Positions 22,767 to 33,141 of a stretch of 64,000 bases of DNA are shown one piece after another. Position 1 is the first letter of the stretch. Every line of letters starts with the position of its first letter. Position numbers and translations under genes: made by a program. The notes below the pieces were generated by a model that saw only the letters and a program-made list of their open reading frames with translations, was not told the origin of the DNA and did not search any database. This DNA is from Henckelia pumila (Eukaryota; Streptophyta; Magnoliopsida; Lamiales; Gesneriaceae): NCBI RefSeq assembly GCF_033568475.1, contig NW_027331833.1:3472001-3536000 (forward strand), read 5' to 3'.

Positions 22767-24276
22767 GAGTAGTACTGGAAAATAGGCCGGCTACATGTTT
22801 GTATCGTACCATGATCAAGAATTCAACGGAGGAATTTCGAAAAGCAAAATCATTACGTTGCTTTGCAGACTTCATCAGCCGCAATATTCAGAATTTGGGT
22901 TTAGCATTTCTTTCGTCTTGGATGGCCTGTGTGAGAAGCAACCCCTGAAATAAGAAATAAGAATGGAGATAGGAATATGCTTGGACCATCTTGTTTCATA
23001 GAGAATACCCCTTGAAAAGGCTACCCTAAGATTCCCGGTTAGATTATAAATACAGATGAGCATTTGTAGACATAAAACAAACTCGGTTTCCCGGAACAGT
23101 TCAGTTCCCATTAATGCAGTGGGGTAAAAGTTCCTCACTATATCGGAAAACCAGTTATCCCATTAATGCAGTGGGGTAAAAGTTCCTCACTATATCGGAA
23201 AACCAGTTAATTAGTTCTTGCATGTAAAGGCACTGCACAAGGAACATCTAAAAATAAAGATTATTTAGATCTTCTATTTTTTCAATAGTCCTTACATATA
23301 TTGATATAAATTTTCATCCTTAGATGCATGCAATATTAAGGTCGTGCATGTACAGAAAAAGCGAAATTTTCCCAGAAAACCACTCTGTAAACAAAAAATC
23401 GTTGGAATCCCTAACGAACCCAACACAAAATTAAATATGTAGGTGCCAACGGTTTCTACAACCAAATGAATTATTTCTCCCCACCGTCCATTTTAATATC
23501 TTATCATTTAATGATGACACAACACAAATTCTACGTCGGGTAGAAAATTAGGTACAAAATTGAATCCAACAGTTAGAAATACTCGTTTTCAACAAAAGCA
23601 GAGAGGTTGGTAGCCACCAGCTCCACTTCCGGGGTATCAAATTAGTAAATTTGTTAAACAATAAGATATTGCACACTATGTAATACAACATATTTAAATT
23701 TAACAAACGTCAGCCTACTAAATTAATAACAGATTGCAGAAAAAAGATTGGTAATATAATAAAATTTAAAACTAAGCCAACTTGAGAACAGAATAATGTC
23801 CAATGGGTTCGGATAAAGAGTACACATTTTAATAAGATGCAGGGAACCAGATGAGGGGACATATTCAAAATTCAAATTCAGAACATATGCACGATATCCT
23901 AGAAAATACAAAAATATAGATGATTAACGGCCTTTCCTTGTCAAGATCATGAGAGACAAACATGTAATCAATTGAAGAGCCATGTAGTTTAAGCCTGTAA
24001 TCAATGTAACCAGTATCAGTCATCACATGTAATCCTAGACCATTGAAGAGCTACAAAGTTTCCGTCGCATTTGCTTCCTGAGACGTGGTCGAAGCATCAT
24101 CCCTATTTAATTTCCAGAGCCATCACAGAGCCAGTGTGTGGACGGCCGATGGGGATTCGCAAAGAAAGAGGTAGTAACAGGATAGCAACCAAATCAGTGA
24201 TATTGTTAAGCTGATGGATGGCACCAAGGCAAACAGAAGCATATGTCTCCAGAGCTGAAATTTCCTTTCACAGTTT
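22767..24276. other. Intergenic, upstream of the thaumatin-like gene
   Basis: No gene is recognised. It contains a 52-bp tandem duplication (23107-23210) and otherwise unremarkable AT-rich DNA. The promoter of the thaumatin-like gene should lie near 22770-23100, but I see no clear TATA box. Confidence 0.5.
23107..23210. repeat. 52-bp tandem duplication
   Basis: Units 23107-23158 and 23159-23210, starting cccattaatgcagtgg, are almost identical (differences only near the junction). A recent duplication. Confidence 0.9.
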
Positions 24277-24540
24277 TGTGACAGGTGAATGTCATAGCTC
24301 GGTCACATGAACATCTTTGTCATGTAATTGGGAGCACATGTACTTGCCATGTTCTTGGAATGCTTGTGACGGGTGAATGGCATAGCTCGGTCAAATGAAC
24401 ATCTTCATCGTACAATGGGGAGCACATGTACTTGTCATGTTGTTGGAATGTTTGTCACAGATGAATGGCATAGCTGGGACAAATGAACTTCTTCATCGCA
24501 TAATGGGGAGCACGTGTACTTGCCATGTTGGAATGTTGGT
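24277..24540. repeat. 88-bp tandem repeat, 3 copies
   Basis: Units start at 24277, 24365 and 24453, exactly 88 bp apart. Each has tgtgacaggtgaatg, catagctcggtca, atgaacatcttcatcg and gggagcacatgtacttg or close variants. The third unit is slightly shortened at its end. It lies downstream (in gene sense) of the Cys-rich gene, possibly within its 3' transcribed region. Confidence 0.85.
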
Positions 24541-25548
24541 AAAGTCCTTGAATGGATCCTACAAGCTGAAGTCTGCTCTGCTTTGAGTAATGGACTAATA
24601 GATTGACCGGCAAAGCCCGACAAGCTCCTGAACTGCAATTCATGGAAGAGAAATATTCTCTCTCCTGCACAACAGAAGAAAGGGAAATGTATTAGAAGCT
24701 TCCCAAGATATGAAACACAATACTAATATTTAATCATTCATCAAGACATAAATTATATATGAAACTCTCCTGTGCAGTACATGTTTCAGCTCCTGCAAAA
24801 ACAACATAACTTTAGGAACAAGTGTAGAGCAACTGGAGAAAAAATATAAAAAACTAAAGAAATAAAGAAACTAAAAAGGAAATAGATTATGTGGTTGCTC
24901 CTTGACCTGCAACACAAAGGAAAACCAAAAAAGGTAAATCAGATGTCCTTCCAATGAAAAACATTTACAAATGCCTTCCTCCTAAACCGAAATGAAATCA
25001 ACCTCTGTACAAAATGTTAATGATCCGAAGTGAATTCAAATATCAAGTTCTAATGAAATAGAAACAATCAGAAGATAAAATAAAATAAGAATATACATCT
25101 GAATCTTGTTGAGGAATAAATGAACTGGGAAAGGAAGAAACAAAAGAAATGATCCACAAACACCACACCACACCACAACGCAGCACAAGAAAGAGAGAAA
25201 TATGAGCAATTATAACCACAGTTAGCGGTGCAGGATCAAATAGAAATGCTACGCGAACGAATAGAAACCAGTCCTCGTCATACTGCAAACTGTGATACAC
25301 AATAAATGCAGCTCGAACGCCAAAATAAGTCCATATAGATATAGGATCAGGATACTGAGTCTTATGAAATTGGAACAGCTACAATTCAAATGAGGAAATA
25401 AACATAGTTTTCCAACATAAAGGAGGACAGACAGTAAGCTCTGCCACTGAAGTACTCAATGAGTTCCTTGGTCGATAACTTGTCCTAGTAGAACTAAACT
25501 TGAAGGATAAAAATGACGACGACTGATTGAAACTATCAGTTATAACAT

Positions 25549-25986
25549 CTAGCTCATATCCATGCCATCACCAATCTGGCTGCAGATGGGACTAACAGCT
25601 GAAAATGATCTCTCAAAAGGTGAGGGATGACACTGTGCATCCCTTCTGCGCTTAAAAGTGCAGCTCTCTGTGGGACCATTCTCAGCATCGAGCTTCCTCC
25701 TAACACCTTTCACAGCCTGTTGCTCAACTGGAGTCAAAGGAAAAATCTGCTTGCTCACTCTGCAGAGGGAGCTATGGTTATCATACAAAATTCTTTGGTT
25801 ACAGTTTTTGTCACAAATATGTGTCAGCCCAGTTATTCTGCAGCGGTACATGTTCCCACAAACATGTTCATTTTCACATTTCCAGTCACACTTGTGAACA
25901 GGATTTGGCCCATCTTGGCCAAGAATACTCGACAAATAAATAACATTTGTAGGAACAGCAACCATAGATTTGCCAAATACCTCCAT
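25549..25986 (-). CDS. Conserved small Cys-rich protein of unknown function
   Basis: The preferred product has 145 residues, starting MEVFGKSMVAVPTNVIYL. The frame stays open upstream to 26103, but acceptor-like sites (gtgtgcag and gttacag) at about 26040 and 26095 suggest that extension is intron or leader. The core holds a Cys/His cluster with spacing C-x3-C-x5-C-x5-C-x8-C-x3-C-x11-C (KCDWKCENEHVC, MYRC, THICDKNC, SSLC), which could bind metal. Then come QIFPLTPVEQQAV, a basic patch KRRRD that could be a nuclear signal, and a short acidic C-terminus. I believe similar proteins occur in other plants, but I cannot name the family. A leader exon and 5' intron are suggested by the donor GTAAGT near 26711 and a TATA box near 26865. 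Confidence 0.7.
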   Translation of the reverse strand: MEVFGKSMVAVPTNVIYLSSILGQDGPNPVHKCDWKCENEHVCGNMYRCRITGLTHICDKNCNQRILYDNHSSLCRVSKQIFPLTPVEQQAVKGVRRKLDAENGPTESCTFKRRRDAQCHPSPFERSFSAVSPICSQIGDGMDMS

Positions 25987-26860
25987 TGCTTTAGTTAATG
26001 CAAATGTTAGTTCCTTCGAAACGCGAATTACAAAAGAGTTCTGCACACCCAAAACAAGAGGAAGTGTGTCAAATTGGATGGAGAGACTCAGACTCTGTAA
26101 CATCTAATCTAACATAAAATCCACGAGAGTCTTTTTTCTGAACAATGAAGATACAACAACTAAGCTATAAGCTATAGAAGACAAAAAAAACACTAAAACA
26201 CAAAGTAACACGTTAAAGCCAAGTGGATTTTGTGGCCTCTTTCTTCCATCAACTATATAAATACTCTGCACTCAAAGCTCAATTTCAATTTCTTCAGTTT
26301 TTTCTGATCATCACGAAGAAAATAATGCATATTTTCCAAAACTTGTGGATCTGGGAAGAATGAAGATTCCAAAGCGCCGAATTTGTACTAATATAGAAAT
26401 CTATTTATCAGTATAAATATCTCAGTTGTAATAACGTATAAAATACATAAACAAATTCAAGACCTTATCCAAATCGGAAAGAAAAAAACACAAATCAATG
26501 AAATACAGCCACTCCCCCAACAAGAAACATCAATAATCCAACGAAGGAAAAAAAAATACTCAACACCTGGTAGTCAGATCTGCGGGAAAAAAATACACAA
26601 AATTACCATACAAACAGCATCAACAGTCAGTCATTTCCAAAACAAAATCAGCTCAAAATCCCCATAACAGAGAACGAAAAAGCGGAGAAACCTAAGGAAG
26701 AAAGCACTTACTCCGGTAATCGGAAAACCAAACTGCACCGCTTCTCCCTCTCTCTCACACACACGCGCACACGCTTACGTGAAACTGCGGCTCTCTCTCT
26801 CACACACACTCACACACTCGCAGAACAAAGTTTGGAGTCCGAAGTAGGAGCAAATGGGAG

Positions 26861-26869
26861 TATTTATAG
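26861..26869 (-). promoter_or_regulatory. Probable TATA box of the Cys-rich gene
   Basis: On the minus strand the sequence reads tctataaata. About 30 bases downstream begins a leader with GT/GA-rich runs (near 26740-26825), ending in a GTAAGT donor at about 26711. This order fits a promoter, a non-coding first exon and a leader intron. Confidence 0.55.
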
Positions 26870-26879
26870 AGGAAATTTG

Positions 26880-27338
26880 AGGTGATCCGATTCTCGCGTA
26901 CTTTACGTTAGAGAAATAAATAAATATAATTTTGTCTTTTTGTTAAGTATTTAATATTATGTTCACCTAGTCAAAATTGAAATCTATCATTTAGGTGAAA
27001 TATGGACGAAATTCAAATGAAATTACATGTGAATCCGAGTGCATTTACTTACTCACCCCCTTTGGTCCCCACTTCCTCCACTCCCACATTTTCTTCATGT
27101 TTGTTTATATTTATATATTCCCACTACAATACTTTATTAAACCATATAATATAATCGATTAATTAAAATTATTTTATTATTTATAAATCTTTTCATTATC
27201 ATTACATTGTGTGAAAAGGGTTTTATCTTGACGTGGGCTCAAAATCACGTTCTTCCTTTATTTAGAGATATTTAGTAAACCACAAAGATATGGTAATTTA
27301 TCAGGTAGATATGTTAAAATGGGTTAGTAACTCATCTT
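26880..27338. other. Intergenic
   Basis: AT-rich DNA upstream of the Cys-rich gene up to a hAT element; nothing recognised. Confidence 0.6.
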
Positions 27339-28911
27339 TAGGGGTGATCAAGGTGTGATTTTAGGGTTTTTTTAAAAAAATTAAAATTGAATTGACATTT
27401 ACGGTTTGGTTATACTTTATTTTTTTAATTGCGGGTTTGCATATAAAATTGGTTTTGCGATTTTCAGCGGTTGCAGTCGGTTTGCAGTTTTTTTTTAATG
27501 ATAAGTAAAATAGAAAAAAAAATCTCAAATTATTTAAAACAATAATAGAAAAAAATAACAAATAACATATGTAAAAATAATATAACCACAAATAATATAA
27601 AACATAATTAGATAAAATAGATAACATAACAAATACAACATCAAAATAAAGTTGAAATAGATAAATATGATGATTTAAGTCAAAATAAAGTTGAAATAGA
27701 TAAATATGATGATTTAAGTTTAATTTTTAATAATGATTATAAAATAACTTTGAAGAATATTTGTTGTGCTAAGAAAAAAATAGAAAATTGTTGGAAAATT
27801 GTGAATGAATTGTAGGGAGAAATAGCTTGAAATAGCTTGTCTCACATTGGAAGAATACCAATGTGTTTTTCTCTTTAAATAATCTAACTTGAGATTATGC
27901 GATTGAGCCCTTAGGGCACCGGATGTTTTGTAAAGGGGTAAGACGCTAGTCGATGCAATAAACACGCGCGCGGCCGACCGGCTCGGTGTGGTGCGGTGGG
28001 GTGTGGTGGATTCTTCTGATCTTATTATTCTTTTTGGAAAAAATTTAGTTAAAATAATATTGTTTATTATTTTATTTGTGTCAACCACCACCCGAGACCC
28101 GAGACAGGTAGAAAATCTGCCACTCGAGCGAGCATCTAGAAGATTATCTGGCAGTTTGTCTGCTGCTCGAGAGGTGAAAACTTACCGCTCGAGCGCGCCG
28201 TCTGTGTTCCGAAAAGATACGTCTTTTTTTGGGCTTTTTCTGTTATAGGTTGCATCCTTAGGTCATAAGACATGTTCTTTTGGATTTAGTCTATATATAT
28301 GATTGTTATAACGCAGAAAAGTAATAACTCTGAAATGTGATAACATCAAACGTTAGATTTCTGTTTTTCTACATATTCTCCCATCTCTCACAAAAGAAAG
28401 TTGCTGCGTATTTTAGTTCGCTGAAGTTCGAGATATTTTGTGCTGATATATCTCGACTCTCGTTCGCAAGTCGTTGTATCTTAGAGACGATTGTCGCCAA
28501 CGTTTAGCACTGTTCGGGAAATTTTTTCTTGCGGATAAAGAGAATCTCTCGCCTCGACTAACTCATTATCATTGTTGATGTGTTGTTCCTGTTGGAAGAA
28601 TTCGGAATACGTCTCAATAAAAAAAATATTGAAGGAATGTTGCGAGAGAAAGTGACGGAGTGCAAGTTAGAAACAAAGAATATAGAATATCTTATATATT
28701 AAGTTGTCGTTAATAACATTATTTAAAACAACTATATAAGGTAAGGCGGTGCGGTGCGGGCGGTTTTGGGTGAAAAAAATAACCACACCGTGGAGGCTGT
28801 GCGGTTTCGTATTTAAAAAAAAAAACTGCGGTTATTTATAAAAAATGAAAAAAGCGGATCGGTGCGGTACGGTCGGTTCGGGCGGTTATTGAAAACTTTT
28901 GATCAACCCTA
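27339..28911. mobile_element. Non-autonomous hAT element, TAGGGGTGATCA family, copy 2
   Basis: The ends are taggggtgatca and tgatcaacccta (one mismatch). They are flanked by the perfect 8-bp duplication ctcatctt (27331-27338 and 28912-28919). Subterminal sequence matches copy 1 (12491-13152), for example the shared run ending aatgataagtaaaat at the left and the gcggtgcgg..cggttcgg blocks at the right. It is about 900 bp longer than copy 1. The additional middle (about 27830-28690) looks like an inserted LTR-type sequence (see findings). No transposase is present. Confidence 0.9.
27640..27720. repeat. 39-bp tandem duplication inside hAT copy 2
   Basis: The phrase caaaataaagttgaaatag..gatgatttaag occurs twice in direct succession, practically identical. 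Confidence 0.85.
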
Positions 28912-28919
28912 CTCATCTT

Positions 28920-29673
28920 TACTATCTTATTAAGTGTGCGTAGCCTATTCTAAATATTTTCGGTGTCATGGTGAATTTTCTCCAATTTTTTCTTTTATAC
29001 CCCTACACTCTCTCTAGTATCTCCAACTCACTTATCCCTCATTTTTCTCTCAACTGCTAGCATCATATGTTTTTTTATCATATCTTTTTCCATCAATCTA
29101 AAACTGAATTTCATTCATAGCTAATTTTTTTTTAAATTTGAAAAAAACAAAATAAATAAAATAAAATAATAAACAAGCACTTTAAAATTAACAAATTATT
29201 CAATATACAATACATTATATTTGTATAAAATATTTTACATACGCAACGTGTGTCTTCCGTCGCTAGTTATTGAGAAAGAATGAGTGAGCCAATATGTCAT
29301 TTTAGTGATGTCCATGAAACTTTGACCTAACTCAACCCAAAAGTTAACTTAAAAGGGGAGGTTTGCCCCCGATGTGGGACAAACTAACACACCAACAAGA
29401 GTACTTTGTCGATTGTCAGTTGTCACGAGTTCAATTCTACTATCATTCTCGGACCAGTCTATAGCACAAGATGTGCTTAGTACGGTTTACTTAGTTAATA
29501 AGGTGAACAAAATCTCGTTTAACCGAATTACCGAATGAACTGATCTAACTCAGAAATTTGGTTTGATTAAATCGTTAGTTCGTTTTCTTCAAGTCCAAAA
29601 ATTTTGGTTAATTCAATTATTATTTTGATTTTGAGCTTAAAAAATGGGATAAATCGATTAAGGTTCTACATAT
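28920..29673. other. Intergenic between hAT copy 2 and the outer Copia
   Basis: No gene is seen. Around 29400-29520 there is a low-copy-like segment with gagttcaattctac, faintly like a Pol III B box, but no SINE could be established. Confidence 0.4.
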
Positions 29674-29924
29674 TGGAAATTATATATTAAAATTAGATTG
29701 AAAATTATTGTGATGGTGATGTGATGATATTTTAATTTTTGATTATGTAATGGATAACATATTTATTTTTGGACATTTTTCAATTGAGGATCTATAAATA
29801 GAACTTAACATTTGTGAAGAAATTACACAAGTTTAGAGAGAATATTTTATAAGTGTTTGGTTTGATATATATTTTGAATTTTAGAGTTTTTAGTTTTTAC
29901 CATAAATTTTTACTTTTCACAACA
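29674..29924 (+). repeat. 5' LTR of the outer Copia
   Basis: It starts TGGAAATTATAT and ends TTCACAACA. A TATA box (tctataaata) lies at 29791-29800. The sequence just after the LTR, cgttatcagcacgatc, is in the primer-binding position, but I cannot assign the tRNA with confidence. Confidence 0.92.
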
Positions 29925-30196
29925 CGTTATCAGCACGATCGCTCGAAGGTTCTCTATAATTTTCGATTTTCCAAAACACAAAGAGAAGACAAAAATATTT
30001 AACAAGTAAGTATATTTATTTTATTGTTTATTTATTTGTTGTGTATATATTTAATATATAATATCATGTTATTATCAGACTTGATAAAAAAAAAGTTTTT
30101 AAAAAAACTTGTTATAAATCCTGGGAGGATGTTAAGACGACATTCCACACTCCCAGTAAGGGATACGACAAGTATAAAAGCCTCTAAGGTTTTTAA

Positions 30197-30520
30197 ATAA
30201 TAACGTGATATAATTATACATTACTGCTTATATACTTTTATTGTCTAATTATATTTGTATAATTTCATGTTATTATATAAGAGGTTGTCTATGACACCGA
30301 CCTTATAATAACGTGATATGATTATACATTACTGCTTATATAATTTTATTGTGTAATTGTATTTGTATAATTTCATGTTATTATATAAAAGGTTGTCTAT
30401 GACACCGATCTTATAATAACGTGATATGATTATACATTATTGCTTAAATAATTTTATTGTCTAATTATATTTATATAATTTCATGTTATTATATAAGAGG
30501 CTGTCTATGACACTGACCTT
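30197..30520 (+). repeat. 108-bp tandem repeats in the outer Copia leader
   Basis: Units begin at 30197, 30305 and 30413 with ataataacgtgatat, followed by a partial fourth at 30521. The period is exactly 108. Each holds attatacattactgctta, tttcatgttattatata and gaggttgtctatgacacc-like phrases. The ataataacgt and atgttattat parts are complementary, so each unit could fold. They lie between the 5' LTR and the short ORF and gag, in the transcribed leader. Confidence 0.9.
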
Positions 30521-30667
30521 ATAATAACGTGATATGATATATATTTTATTGCGTATATTTAATTATGATTATCATTATATGCATCACATGATTATCACAA
30601 ATTTTTATTCAACACATACTCGATTTTTTTCTTACCCCCAACGGTAATAAACGACTAGTTTTCTCCC

Positions 30668-30674
30668 TATAAAT
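30668..30674 (+). promoter_or_regulatory. TATA-like box upstream of the short leader ORF
   Basis: The sequence ccctataaatatg is followed by a CT/A-rich, G-poor leader of about 75 bases (ttcactcaaactcattttca) and then an ATG at 30752. This is the layout of a plant promoter inside the retrotransposon leader, separate from the LTR promoter. Confidence 0.45.
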
Positions 30675-30751
30675 ATGTTCACTCAAACTCATTTTCAATC
30701 ACACCAAATTCACTCTTTCTCTCAAAATAATTTCTCCTTGATTTTTCGAAG

Positions 30752-30925
30752 ATGAAGATGATGGCATTTATAAGGCTATTTTTTATAACGACTATGATCA
30801 TCATGCTCACGAGTCTTGTACTCACCAACGATTTTCCACCACATACTTTTTATCTATTTGTACATGCACTTGTAATCTTCGTTATTCCATTATTTTGTAT
30901 TGTCGTACTAATAGAAATTAACTAA
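30752..30925 (+). CDS. 57-residue hydrophobic two-helix ORF in the Copia leader
   Basis: The frame starts MKMMAFIRLFFITTMIIMLT and ends in CIVVLIEIN. It has two strongly hydrophobic stretches (about residues 5-25 and 33-54) separated by a short polar loop (TNDFPPHT), so it would be a two-pass membrane peptide or have a signal followed by one anchor. It is unbroken although every other frame of this element is broken. A TATA box and leader precede it, and gag begins 32 bases after its stop. I do not recognise it. It may be a captured host fragment, an element-encoded accessory peptide, or chance. Confidence 0.4.
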   Translation: MKMMAFIRLFFITTMIIMLTSLVLTNDFPPHTFYLFVHALVIFVIPLFCIVVLIEIN

Positions 30926-30956
30926 TAAAATGCATTGTTATTTTTCTAGTACCACC

Positions 30957-31267
30957 ATGTCAAATTTGGCAAAGATTTGTTGCGCTCGATATCACTGGAA
31001 ATAATTATATGTCATGGACTCTCGATGTAGATATGCATCTTGAGTCATTGGGTCTAAGTGATATCATCAAAGAAAATAATATATCATCCTCACAAGAAAA
31101 GGCAAAGCCTATGATTTTCTTACGTAGACATCTTGATGAAGGATTGAAATGTGAGTATCTCACAGAAAAAGACCCAATGATTTTATGAAAAGGGCTGAAA
31201 GAAAGATTTGAGCATATAAGGGAAGTTATACTCCCGACCGCCCGTGATGAATTGAATACGTTGAGAT
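30957..31267 (+). pseudogene. gag, N-terminal part, of the outer Copia (interrupted)
   Basis: The first ATG gives MSNLAKI, then the frame shifts into FVALDITGNNYMSW, typical of the UBN2-type Copia gag. Later come KAKPMIFLRRHLDEGLK, a stop in place of the Trp before KGLKERFEH, and REVILPTARDELNTLR. The reading is broken at the 5-bp site gagat (31263-31267), where the younger Copia entered, and resumes at 40172 with QDFKKVSDYNSAM. Gag would form the particle shell in a live element. Confidence 0.85.
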
Positions 31268-33127
31268 TGAAAGAGTGGGTGCCCGGTTAGCCAACTTGTG
31301 GCTAAGGGCTTTTGTGACTCTATGTATAAACAATCTTTGTTTAATATAATTTACATTCATTAATGACATTATCTTTGTCTTTCTTCATATTGTTATATTG
31401 TGATATACTATTGTTGTTTTGATAAAGACCTTGAATATACTATAGTGTAAGTAAGATGAGATAGTGAATAAAGAGAGATCACTATTATGAAACACATCTT
31501 ATAGTCACTGTATATTCTAAACAGTTCCTAGTCAATTGAGCCGTCCGCTAATAAGGATAAGGATCGCTTGAGATTGAGACTAGCATTTGTGATGCCAAGT
31601 ACCATGTTTCATTGGTAATGGACATGGAGATGTTCAAAGCATGCAAATGGATATTCATATGATGAATGATCGAACTACCCTATTCGGACCTTCCAAGTGG
31701 TTATCACTTATCGAGTGGATATAGTCCGCGGTTTTGGTTGTACACCATTAGTCCTTATTACTTGAAACATCATTGAGACTCTATATGCTAGTACTGTGCT
31801 TTGACTCGTTTACCGACTCTATTAGGGTCATCAGGTGTCGATATTGGATACAGTTACGACACATATAGGAGTCGATGTTTTGTTGTCAAGGATTCATCGC
31901 ACACTTGCGAGTGTGGATATCCTATGCAATCTGAGGAGATATTAGTGTGACGAATCTCTGGCCAGAGTATATGATGTGTTTTAGGTTACTTGGTTTCCTA
32001 GTAGCACATGCGATGTCACTATTTGATCTTCAAGATGCATTGCATAGTTATCGAATCTCGAACGACTCTCGATATACCAATGGTTGTTGATTCGATCGGG
32101 ATATATGGATGAAGGGACCGTACTGTACGCTAACCAAAATCTACTGGTTCTTGCAGGCACTATCAGTGATACCTAGGGAATCATGGGGCGATGTTGCTAG
32201 ACGCTCTTACCATGATTCGATGGGCAAGTCGGAAATTGTTGTTCCGAGTCACAAGGAGTTGTGAGCCCACGGCTAGCTGTATCCCTGAACCATTGAGAGT
32301 CACACAAGTAATGGATTTCTAATCCCCGTTGAGATAATTAAATTTAAAGAGTTAAATTTAGTGAATGAAGAAGTGGGACTTCTTATTTAAGAATAGAGGG
32401 AGTAAGATTTCCTAAAATGACATAGTGATGGACATTTTTGGAAATCACTGAATTCGGATTCAGAAAATTTATCTTGACTTTATAAGATACAGAAATGGTT
32501 TCTGTGCACATTGGTGAAATTGGTTTATCAATCAGAGTCATGATGAATTTTATATTAATTTCTGAACATGCGGGCTTTGCTTGTCAGGCTTGAACTTATG
32601 ACTAATGGGCCCTAAGCTGTTAGCAGCCCACATTATAAATAAGTTATTGCAGTACAGAAATTACACACAACAGGTCAAAAATTTCGAAACCCTAGAGAGC
32701 ATTCTCTCAAGGGATTCGGCCGACCCCTTCCCCTCTCTCACAGTGTTCGAAAATTCAGTCTGTGAATTTTTGAATTTGGAGACTGATTTAACAGATCATA
32801 TCTGTTCTATCTCATCGTAGAAACTTCTGATAGACTTTCTAGTGCAGTCTGTCAGAGGGATTAAATTTCTGTTCGTGGACCTGATTGAAGAAAAGTTCGT
32901 TCATCAGTTCCTGGGATATACAACAAGAGCAGTTTAATCTGTTGGTGTCCATAATCTCGCTTCGAGATTTTAAGGTAAAATTTACATTGTTTAAATTTTA
33001 TGTTATCAATTTTAATCGTATGAATTTGATACCCATGATATGGAATTGTTCCATATAAAATTTTAAAACTTCCGCTGCAACGGGTATCACTTTCTTTTTC
33101 GATCCGGAGAACGACCGTGTTCCAACA
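31268..33127 (+). repeat. 5' LTR of the inner Copia
   Basis: The 1860-bp LTR carries a TATA-like cattataaataag near 32630 in its 3' third, followed by leader-type sequence. The 71-codon frame at 32605 is present in both LTRs, but all six differences change the residue, so it is not treated as a gene. Confidence 0.95.
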
Positions 33128-33128
33128 G

Positions 33129-33141
33129 TGGTATCAGAGCC
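33129..33141 (+). other. Primer-binding site (tRNA-Met type)
   Basis: tggtatcagagcc begins one base after the 5' LTR, the standard plant Copia site for priming minus-strand DNA by initiator methionyl-tRNA. Confidence 0.9.

Noticed and set aside
25627-25998. Plus-strand frames opposite the Cys-rich gene
   Set aside because: Antisense shadows; the minus strand has the patterned Cys cluster and promoter-like upstream sequence.
29400-29520. Possible SINE with a B-box-like gagttcaattctac
   Set aside because: No A box, poly-A-type tail or target duplication could be found.
32605-32820. 71-codon frame conserved in both inner Copia LTRs (also 39644-39859)
   Set aside because: It lies in the LTR leader, and all six differences between the two copies change the residue, so there is no sign of coding constraint; conservation is simply LTR identity.
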